From positions 1 through 31,243 of the forward strand of contig CAYJGK010000021.1 in the NCBI GenBank assembly GCA_964370065.1: a DNA stretch of 31,243 nucleotides, given 5' to 3'. Shown here in pieces: positions 25,490 to 31,243 of the stretch. The DNA comes from CAMQRS01 sp964370065. GTDB taxonomy: Bacteria; Bacillota_I; Bacilli_A; Erysipelotrichales; Erysipelotrichaceae. Positions within the stretch are counted from its first letter, which is position 1; each line of letters opens with the position of its first letter. A program made the position numbers and the translations under genes. The notes beneath the pieces are model-generated. The model was given only the letters and a program-made list of their open reading frames with translations, made no database searches and was not told the DNA's origin.

Positions 25490-26131
25490 TTAATAACCAA
25501 AGTCTTCATTGACTAAAATGACTTTAATTCTATTTTTATTAATTTGCTGTCTGTGGACAACAAAACTACAGCAAATACGTTCTTCACTTTGGCAATCTAC
25601 ACAATAGCCAACCTTAGCACATGGGGTTTGTCTTTGTAATCGTACACAATTTGAAGGAGCAGCTATTTGTTGTACACGTTTGTGTGCCTCTTCGATATTA
25701 GCCACTATTTTATTACGAGAGGCTACAATAATAACGTGCTCTGGTCCATATGTGATTGCTGCTACACGATTTCCATTTCCATCCACATTATACAATTCCC
25801 CTTCTAAGGTAATAGCATTCGTACTGCTAATATAGTAGTCACTTAAAAAAGTTTCTCGATATATTTGCTTCATCTCTTGGGGGCTTAAACCAGGTGCATA
25901 GCGATCCATAAAATCAATATGCATATTACGAAGCAATTCAATAATCCCCGTTTCAAATAGAGTCATAGAACCTCCCACACTCACACTAGAATTACTTGGA
26001 ATCATGCTTAATATCAACTGCTTTGCTTCGTTTGCATCTTGTACCACATACGCTTCCATATTATTTTTAATCAATGCTTGTTTTGTTTTTTGAAGTTGCA
26101 ATTCATAAATTTTATCAGTATTGTTGTCCAT
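25490..26131 (-). CDS. LUD-domain protein (DUF162, LutC-like)
   Basis: This 213-residue protein matches the LUD/DUF162 family common in Clostridia and relatives. The features are a helical N-terminus and then VSVGGSMTLFETGIIELL. The FLSDYYISSTNAITLEGEL segment with GNGNRVAAITYGPEHVIIVA comes next, and the C-terminus is Cys-rich: PCAKVGYCVDCQSEERICC. Some members belong to L-lactate oxidation complexes (LutABC). Here there is no lutA or lutB, so the role is unknown; the Cys cluster hints at a metal or Fe-S site. AAAGGAG lies before the ATG and TATAAT at 26159-26164 (minus strand) is the -10. The gene is divergent from cca. Confidence 0.85.
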   Translation of the reverse strand: MDNNTDKIYELQLQKTKQALIKNNMEAYVVQDANEAKQLILSMIPSNSSVSVGGSMTLFETGIIELLRNMHIDFMDRYAPGLSPQEMKQIYRETFLSDYYISSTNAITLEGELYNVDGNGNRVAAITYGPEHVIIVASRNKIVANIEEAHKRVQQIAAPSNCVRLQRQTPCAKVGYCVDCQSEERICCSFVVHRQQINKNRIKVILVNEDFGY

Positions 26132-26224
26132 ATTTAATTTCTCCTTTTTATCATATTTATTATACTTGTTTTTTGTGCAAATGGCTAGATGGCATGCTAT
26201 ACTAGAATCGAAAGTGAGGCCATT

Positions 26225-27415
26225 ATGTCATACCCTTTTTCAAAATCTAGCTTTCTGCTACTAACATTATTTAAACAAGCCAACTATGAAATTTATCCAG
26301 TTGGTGGTTGTGTGCGTAATTACTTATTGAAACTACCTATTCAAGATGTTGATTGTTGTAGCAATGCAACACCTATGCAAATGATTGCCTTAGCAAAACA
26401 ACATCATTTAGCCTATCATTGTGCGGGTATGAAGCATGGGACGATTAGTTTTATCATTAACCAGGAAATCATTGAAGTCACAACTTATCGTAAAGAAAAA
26501 CAATATTTAGATTATCGTCATCCAAGCGAGGTTTCTTTTACTTCATCCTTACAAGAAGATTTGAAAAGACGTGATTTCACAATCAATGCATTGTGTTATG
26601 ATACTAAGCAAATCATCGATTATCAAAATGGGTTACAAGATCTTCAAAATAAAGTGATTCGTTGCATACACAATCCAATGTTACGTTTTCAAGAAGATGC
26701 CTTACGTATTTTAAGAGGATTACGCTTGAGCATGCAGCTCCAATTTAAAATTTGTGATACAACCTATCAAGCTATGCAAAAACAATCTAATTTATTAGTG
26801 CATATCGCAAATGAGCGTAAAAAACAAGAACTTGATAAAATGTTAATGTCACAATATGCACATCCTTTACAATTACTGTTTGAAGCACATGTCTTAAATT
26901 ACCTATTTATTCATCCCATCGAGTTAGCAACTTGTAAAAAAGTCGATCAACAATTGCTGTCTGCTACTACACTAGTTGGTAAGTGGGCTATTTTAATGCA
27001 ACCTTTCCATTTGCAAAGTAGGCATTTAAAACAGATGAAATTAGCAAAGCATGAAATCATTGATTGTTTATTACTAGCCAATGTATTACAACGTAGTTGT
27101 TACACATTACAAGATATTCGCCGTATTCTTTATGACTTACAAGGTAGGCACGATTTGTGTACACAGTTCATTCAATTAAAACAAAACTATTCGATTACTT
27201 ATAAACAGTACTTGCATACTTTGCATGCCCAGTGCATGCAAGATTGCTTTAGTCTTAAGCAATTAAAAATAAATGGTGATATCCTACTGCAGCTTGGCTA
27301 TGAAGGAAAACAAATTGGACAAGTGCTAAAAAAAATATTACACTATATAGTGACTCACCAAGAGAGCAACAACATACATACACTCATTAAGTTAAGTAAG
27401 GAGATACAATTATGA
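26225..27415 (+). CDS. cca: CCA tRNA nucleotidyltransferase (class II)
   Basis: This enzyme adds or repairs the 3' CCA of tRNAs. The 396-residue protein has GGCVRN (27-32; most relatives have Asp at the last position), the metal-binding pair in DVDCCSNATP (D41, D43), and RRDFTINALCYD. The EDALRILRGLRL nucleotide-selection motif follows, with a divergent helical body and tail beyond it. A poly(A) polymerase role cannot be fully excluded, but it is unlikely in Firmicutes. A frame starting at 26189 exists, but it begins upstream of the TATACT -10 (26198-26203). The ATG at 26225 has AAAGTGAGG 5-6 bases before it. The stop overlaps yfcE in ATGA. Confidence 0.92.
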   Translation: MSYPFSKSSFLLLTLFKQANYEIYPVGGCVRNYLLKLPIQDVDCCSNATPMQMIALAKQHHLAYHCAGMKHGTISFIINQEIIEVTTYRKEKQYLDYRHPSEVSFTSSLQEDLKRRDFTINALCYDTKQIIDYQNGLQDLQNKVIRCIHNPMLRFQEDALRILRGLRLSMQLQFKICDTTYQAMQKQSNLLVHIANERKKQELDKMLMSQYAHPLQLLFEAHVLNYLFIHPIELATCKKVDQQLLSATTLVGKWAILMQPFHLQSRHLKQMKLAKHEIIDCLLLANVLQRSCYTLQDIRRILYDLQGRHDLCTQFIQLKQNYSITYKQYLHTLHAQCMQDCFSLKQLKINGDILLQLGYEGKQIGQVLKKILHYIVTHQESNNIHTLIKLSKEIQL

Positions 27416-27954
27416 AATATGTAATCACAAGTGATATTCATGGCAGTGCCTATTACGCAAATAAAATAGTAGAGGCCATGCAATTACATCAAGCAGACAA
27501 ATTATTATTAATCGGCGATTTACTTTACCATGGCCCACGAAATGATTTACCCATGGACTACAATCCTAAATTAGTTTTAGCTGCTTTAAACGCGTTAAAA
27601 CACAAGATTATAGCGGTTCGAGGTAATTGTGATAGCGAAGTAGACCAAATGGTATTAGATTTCCCTTGTTTAGGTGACTATACTATTATACATGAAAACA
27701 AGCGACAAATTTGTTTAAGCCATGGACATATCTTTCATGAACAACATTTACCACCATTAAATGAAAATGATATTTTTATATTTGGGCACATTCATGTACC
27801 GATGTTTAAAAAAGTGAATGGCATTCATATTTTAAATGCAGGAAGTATCAGTTTACCGAAAGAAAACAGCGCACATTCATATGCGACATTAGAAAATAAT
27901 ACATTTACACTATATGATGATACCCATCAAATCATTCATATTCATTCATTATAA
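27412..27954 (+). CDS. yfcE: YfcE-type metallophosphodiesterase
   Basis: This is a 180-residue calcineurin-like phosphoesterase. The dimetal-site motifs appear in order: SDIHG (D8, H10), GDLLYHG (D36), GNCD, SHGH and GHIHVP. The length and motifs fit the YfcE/MJ0936 group of small cytosolic phosphodiesterases active on model substrates such as bis-pNPP; the natural substrate is not established. It overlaps cca by four bases (ATGA) with AAGGAG upstream, so the two are coupled. That suggests, but does not prove, a role near RNA metabolism. Confidence 0.92.
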   Translation: MKYVITSDIHGSAYYANKIVEAMQLHQADKLLLIGDLLYHGPRNDLPMDYNPKLVLAALNALKHKIIAVRGNCDSEVDQMVLDFPCLGDYTIIHENKRQICLSHGHIFHEQHLPPLNENDIFIFGHIHVPMFKKVNGIHILNAGSISLPKENSAHSYATLENNTFTLYDDTHQIIHIHSL

Positions 27955-27988
27955 TTCTCTATAATTTTATTCAAAATATTTCACAAAT

Positions 27989-28017
27989 TTGCATTTTTAT
28001 TCAAATGGAGGTATAAT
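27989..28017 (+). promoter_or_regulatory. Promoter of the small membrane protein gene
   Basis: TTGCAT (27989-27994) and TATAAT (28012-28017) are 17 bases apart, 32 bases before the ATG. Confidence 0.75.
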
Positions 28018-28049
28018 ACTAATTGTATACGAATAGAAAGGATTAGGAC

Positions 28050-28268
28050 ATGAATAAAATATTAGAGTTTCTAAAGATGCATTATGTATGGATTATGATT
28101 ACATTTAGCTTCGTTTTTATGATTATGTGGATATCCAACTACTATTCAAGCCCTTATAGTAGATTAAGTGATGCAAACAATTACACAATGGAATCTATCT
28201 TGTTTTTCTCACTTACATTAATCATATTGACCATCCGCCATTACGTGCGAACAAAACACAAAAAATAA
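28050..28268 (+). CDS. Small two-helix membrane protein of unknown function
   Basis: I do not recognise this 72-residue protein. Two hydrophobic segments are visible, near residues 12-30 (rich in aromatic residues, Met and Ile) and 49-64. They are joined by a polar Tyr/Ser/Asn loop (YYSSPYSRLSDANNY). The C-terminus is basic (RHYVRTKHKK), so both ends probably face the cytosol. It is a real gene by context: a strong promoter, an AGAAAGGA ribosome binding site and its own intrinsic terminator make a monocistronic unit. It could be a toxin-like or stress membrane peptide, or a subunit adaptor; nothing in the sequence decides. Confidence 0.75.
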   Translation: MNKILEFLKMHYVWIMITFSFVFMIMWISNYYSSPYSRLSDANNYTMESILFFSLTLIILTIRHYVRTKHKK

Positions 28269-28299
28269 GAATGCCTCCCTAAGGCATTCTTTTCTTTTA
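28267..28299 (+). terminator. Intrinsic terminator of the small membrane protein gene
   Basis: AAGAATGCCT and AGGCATTCTT form a perfect 10-bp stem with loop CCCTA, followed by TTCTTTTAT. The stem begins inside the TAA codon. Confidence 0.85.
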
Positions 28300-28301
28300 T
28301 A

Positions 28302-28333
28302 TAAAAAAAAGATTAACGAGTAATCGTTAATCT
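28302..28333 (-). terminator. Intrinsic terminator of the lipoprotein gene
   Basis: On the minus strand AGATTAACGA and TCGTTAATCT form a 10-bp stem (loop TTAC), followed by a run of T. The lipoprotein stop codon (28327-28329) is inside the stem. Confidence 0.9.
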
Positions 28334-28959
28334 AATCCAATAACCATATAGGCACCATCAACAGGTATTACCTGTACAGTTGCACTTGTTTTTAATTGAT
28401 CTTCTGGTATTTTGGTATCTTGATATGCGACACTTACTTCCACTGCATACCCTTCTACATTTAATTCTTCATAATAAGGAACTTCTTCTTCTATATACTG
28501 ACTATATACAAATGTTTGTGGTGTCATGTTTTCTACTGTAATAGACTGCACTTCAAACAATTGAGTTTTACCATATTCATCCACTAATACAGGGTATTGT
28601 GCATACACATAAGCAGAAGCAAAATCTTGGAATGCATCACGATAGTGTAAAGGTATATATACAAGACCGCCAATATCCGTTACATTTTCTTTATTCTTTA
28701 AAGTAAAGAAATCTGCGATAAAGTTAACAGCTACGCTTTCTGCTATTTTTTCATCATCATTTTCTTCAATCGCTTCCGTTAATGCATTATATAATTCTAT
28801 TTGGTAGTTTGTTGCTTCTTTAGGAGAAGCATATAGTTGGTTTTCTTGAATCGTAATAGTTGGTTCTTCTGTTTCATCTTTAGTTGTATCTTCTGTTTGG
28901 GAACAACCTATTAAGACTAATACAAAACATAATAATCCAATTTTCAATATATTTTTCAT
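28327..28959 (-). CDS. Lipoprotein of unknown function
   Basis: This 210-residue protein has a lipoprotein signal (basic start, hydrophobic core, lipobox LIGC with Cys at about 19). An acidic Glu/Asp/Thr-rich linker of some 18 residues follows, then a soluble extracellular domain of about 170 residues. The domain mixes a helical first half (EATNYQIELYNALTEAIE...) with a beta-rich second half that ends VIPVDGAYMVIGLD, giving an NTF2-like or SnoaL-like impression. That fold guess is weak. CAGGAGGTCAGT precedes the ATG, TATACT at 28985-28990 (minus strand) is a likely -10, and a strong terminator closes the unit. No partner gene is obvious. Confidence 0.75.
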   Translation of the reverse strand: MKNILKIGLLCFVLVLIGCSQTEDTTKDETEEPTITIQENQLYASPKEATNYQIELYNALTEAIEENDDEKIAESVAVNFIADFFTLKNKENVTDIGGLVYIPLHYRDAFQDFASAYVYAQYPVLVDEYGKTQLFEVQSITVENMTPQTFVYSQYIEEEVPYYEELNVEGYAVEVSVAYQDTKIPEDQLKTSATVQVIPVDGAYMVIGLD

Positions 28960-29010
28960 ACTGACCTCCTGACATCATTATTAAAGTATATCATAAAAAT
29001 GTGAAATTTA

Positions 29011-29028
29011 TAACATAACTATATGTTA
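29011..29028 (-). terminator. Weak hairpin at the end of the alanyl-tRNA editing gene
   Basis: TAACATA and TATGTTA form a 7-bp stem with a 4-base loop containing the TAG stop codon (29019-29021). No proper T-run follows on the minus strand, and the hairpin overlaps the likely -35 region of the lipoprotein gene. Confidence 0.3.
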
Positions 29029-30164
29029 TTTGTGATTTTATCAATGATGTTTGCAATCATACCTTCCTCATAATTGCCTCCCCCTTGGGCCAGTCTTTCA
29101 TTTCCTCCCCCACGCAAAGAATACCCTTCGCTAATTTTAGTAAACACAGCTTTACTATCTTCTTCTTTCGCTACTACAACGTGCACTTTATTGTTTTGTT
29201 TCCATATAAAAGTAAAAGGTTTCGTAGGCATTGCATTGTATTTTGAAACTAATATTTGGAATGTTTTTAGATCCATATCTTCAAATACTTGTATCTGCTT
29301 TTGATTAACATCCAATCCAGCAAGAAGTAAATCAACATACTTTTGTTTAATGACTTGTAAATCGGCTAATAGACTTTTATTTTCTTGTATTTGTTTTAAG
29401 ACTCCAAATTCAATAAATTCGAACGGCTGAGCTAACAATGTCCCTGTTTTATCTAATACATTATAATAATCGTGATGATTTTGTAGTAATTGATCCCCAA
29501 CCGTATATTTTAGTTTAACTCCTTTACTACTTTTTTCTGCTTTGATAAGATAAATCATTTGCAAATAACGTAAAGAAGGAACATGAATACAACCACAAGG
29601 GGTATCACTAATCCCTTCCATGCGTACGACACGCAAACGATCATCATAGTCGTATGACTTCCCATTGTATAATAACGCTTCTTTTTTTGTTGGATAAATA
29701 ATTTTAATTTGACGATCATTACGAATTAGTCCATTCGCAATGACTTGTAATTCATGAATTTGACGATCGCTTATTCGTTCTGCATCAAATTCGATATCAT
29801 TTTCATAATCACTTACGTGATGTGCAATTGTTTTCATTCCAAAAACATTTTGCATAATGCCACTTAATAAATGCTGAGCACTATGAATTTGGGCATGAAT
29901 TAAACGTCTATTATGATTAATTGAAATACCCACATCCCCTTCTAAATGCACATCCAATAGATGCCATACATAATTCCCCTCTTTTTTTAAGTTTAAAACT
30001 CGATGTTTTTGAATATATCCTTCATCGCTTTTCATCCCACCACTTTCGACATAAAAAATAGTATCTTCTAGTAAATGCCAATATAATCCATCTTCTTCTT
30101 GTACTTGTTTTACTTTTGTTTGATACGTAAAAATAAAACAATTATCGTATAATATATTTGCCAT
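29019..30164 (-). CDS. Alanyl-tRNA editing protein (AlaX-L type, with DHHA1 domain)
   Basis: This free-standing editing protein likely hydrolyses mischarged Ser- or Gly-tRNA-Ala. The 381-residue protein resembles the C-terminal half of alanyl-tRNA synthetase. It has an N-terminal beta domain with FYVESGGMKSDEG, and the editing-site zinc ligands are HSAQH (H94, H98) and CGCIH (C190, H194). A coiled-coil linker spans about 250-285, and a DHHA1 domain ends with SLRGGGNERLAQGGG, the tRNA-binding glycine motif. There is no aminoacylation domain, and alaS is not nearby. CGGAGGATTTC precedes the ATG. Confidence 0.9.
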   Translation of the reverse strand: MANILYDNCFIFTYQTKVKQVQEEDGLYWHLLEDTIFYVESGGMKSDEGYIQKHRVLNLKKEGNYVWHLLDVHLEGDVGISINHNRRLIHAQIHSAQHLLSGIMQNVFGMKTIAHHVSDYENDIEFDAERISDRQIHELQVIANGLIRNDRQIKIIYPTKKEALLYNGKSYDYDDRLRVVRMEGISDTPCGCIHVPSLRYLQMIYLIKAEKSSKGVKLKYTVGDQLLQNHHDYYNVLDKTGTLLAQPFEFIEFGVLKQIQENKSLLADLQVIKQKYVDLLLAGLDVNQKQIQVFEDMDLKTFQILVSKYNAMPTKPFTFIWKQNNKVHVVVAKEEDSKAVFTKISEGYSLRGGGNERLAQGGGNYEEGMIANIIDKITNNI

Positions 30165-30184
30165 GAAATCCTCCGTTTTCTTTT

Positions 30185-30214
30185 ATTTTATCATAAATCA
30201 TCGCAATGTTGTAA
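30185..30214 (-). promoter_or_regulatory. Candidate promoter of the alanyl-tRNA editing gene
   Basis: On the minus strand TTACAA (30209-30214) and TAAAAT (30185-30190) are 18 bases apart, about 20 bases before the ATG. Confidence 0.45.
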
Positions 30215-30334
30215 ATTTATATAATGAACGAAGTCATTTGAAAACTATTTATAAAGATTAAATAAATAATGCTATATGTAAACTATTCAATTCATGATAT
30301 AATAAATACACTTTGAATGAACAAGGAGAATAAT

Positions 30335-31210
30335 ATGAACTTAATAGCTAAACATTGGGAAGATTATGAATGTATCGATAGTGGAAATGGTGAAAAACTA
30401 GAACGATGGAAAGATGTCATTTTACGTCGTCCAGATCCACAAGCAATCTGGCCAATTGATCAAATAGATAAAACATGGAAACAACCAGATGCACATTACC
30501 ACCGCTCTAATAAAGGTGGAGGTAGTTGGGAATTTAAAACAAAGGTAAAAGAGCAATGGACGATTCAATACCGCCATTTAACGTTTAAAGTATCGCCAAC
30601 TGGGTTTAAACATACTGGAATCTTCCCTGAGCAAGGAGCGAACTGGGACTATATGTACGATAAAATTAAAAACGCGAATCGTGAAATTCGTGTCCTAAAT
30701 TTATTTGCGTACACTGGTGGAGCCACTATGGCTTGTGCGAGTGCAAACGCTAGTGAAGTGGTCCATGTGGATGCCAGTAAAGGGATGGTTAATTGGGCAA
30801 AAGAGAATATGCAATTATCTAATTTACACAATAAAAAAATTCGTTTCATTGTGGATGATGTATTGAAATTTGTGGAACGTGAAAAACGTAGAGGTAGAAC
30901 ATATCATGCTATCATAATGGATCCTCCATCATATGGACGTGGTCCAAATGGAGAAGTATGGAAAATTGAAGAACAGCTCTTCCCTTTAATTAAGGCTTGC
31001 TTAGAAGTGTTGGATGAAGATCCATTATTTTTTTTAGTTAACTCGTATACCACTGGATTTAGTGCTACTGTTTTAAATAACTTATTGCATGCAACTGTAG
31101 CAAAAAGACATCGACATGGTGATATTCAAACAGGTGAAATTGGACTACCCATCACAAAAACAGAAACGATCCTTCCTTGCGGCATTTATGGTCGCTGGGA
31201 ATGTAAATAA
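30335..31210 (+). CDS. Class I SAM-dependent methyltransferase (RlmI/RlmK-like)
   Basis: The 291-residue protein has an N-terminal beta-rich part and then a Rossmann methyltransferase domain. Motif I is LNLFAYTGGA (121-130), the acidic residue of motif II is in VVHVDASKG, and DDV lies near residue 174. The catalytic-type motif is IMDPPSYGRG (194-203). This matches the Methyltrans_SAM group that includes rRNA cytosine methyltransferases such as RlmI and RlmK, but it lacks their PUA domain, so an RNA target is likely but not proven. The ATG at 30335 is chosen over 30317 because AAGGAG lies 6 bases before it. TATAAT at 30298-30303 is the probable -10. Confidence 0.88.
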   Translation: MNLIAKHWEDYECIDSGNGEKLERWKDVILRRPDPQAIWPIDQIDKTWKQPDAHYHRSNKGGGSWEFKTKVKEQWTIQYRHLTFKVSPTGFKHTGIFPEQGANWDYMYDKIKNANREIRVLNLFAYTGGATMACASANASEVVHVDASKGMVNWAKENMQLSNLHNKKIRFIVDDVLKFVEREKRRGRTYHAIIMDPPSYGRGPNGEVWKIEEQLFPLIKACLEVLDEDPLFFLVNSYTTGFSATVLNNLLHATVAKRHRHGDIQTGEIGLPITKTETILPCGIYGRWECK

Positions 31211-31212
31211 AG

Positions 31213-31243
31213 AAAATGCCGAAGCCAGACGCTTCGACATTTT
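31213..31243 (+). terminator. Terminator of the methyltransferase gene (cut by the window edge)
   Basis: AAAATG-C-CGAAGC pairs with GCTTCG-A-CATTTT around CAGAC, with one internal mismatch, ending in T at the window edge. Confidence 0.75.

Noticed and set aside
26189..26224. N-terminal extension of cca by 12 residues
   Set aside because: It starts upstream of the predicted -10 box and lacks a ribosome binding site; the ATG at 26225 fits both promoter and site.
27221..27241. Inverted repeat TTGCATGC/GCATGCAA inside cca
   Set aside because: It lies in conserved-length coding sequence, has no T-run, and its likeness to the cysE terminator core is explained by the self-complementary GCATGC.

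Overview
The window reads as ordinary chromosome from a low-GC Firmicute. Class Erysipelotrichia or a close relative is my best guess, inferred from AT-rich codon use, gene content and the T-box/terminator style; it was not tested against a database. TGA acts as a stop throughout and Trp is TGG, so the standard bacterial code applies. Ribosome binding sites are strong (AGGAGG/AAGGAG) and several promoters are near consensus (TTGNNN-17-TATAAT). No tRNA, rRNA, CRISPR array, prophage or defence island was seen.

Left third (1-11 kb): the first codons of a VOC/glyoxalase-like gene with its HxlR-type regulator; a leftward cvpA-mutS2-uvrC operon; rnhC (RNase HIII) divergent from it; leftward yneF and a monofunctional peptidoglycan glycosyltransferase; leftward gmk; and a rightward pair rqcH (ribosome-associated quality control) - dacA (D,D-carboxypeptidase). 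MutS2 and RqcH, which act one after the other on collided ribosomes in Bacillus subtilis, lie less than 4 kb apart.

Middle (11-22.4 kb): leftward ppaC (CBS/DRTGG-regulated family II pyrophosphatase), a rightward MATE exporter, then a seven-gene arginine operon argG-argH-argC-argJ-argB-argD-argF. A T-box leader with a clear Arg specifier codon (CGC) precedes the operon. ArgJ, ArgB, ArgC and ArgD make ornithine through the acetyl cycle; ArgF, ArgG and ArgH turn it into arginine. No argR or carAB lies here.

Right third (22.4-31.2 kb): a decayed, internally deleted IS3-family (IS150-like) element sits where the loop of a bidirectional terminator between argF and a convergent ABC exporter should be. 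Then come a two-gene ABC transporter, cysE, a LUD-domain gene, a cca-yfcE pair, a 72-residue two-helix membrane protein with its own strong promoter and terminator, a lipoprotein, an AlaX-type alanyl-tRNA editing protein and a SAM methyltransferase.

No clearly new multi-gene system is present. The observations most worth following are the IS inside the terminator hairpin, the habit of embedding stop codons in terminator stems, the T-box with an overlapping palindrome at the arginine promoter, the HxlR operator candidate, and the altered Smr motif in MutS2.
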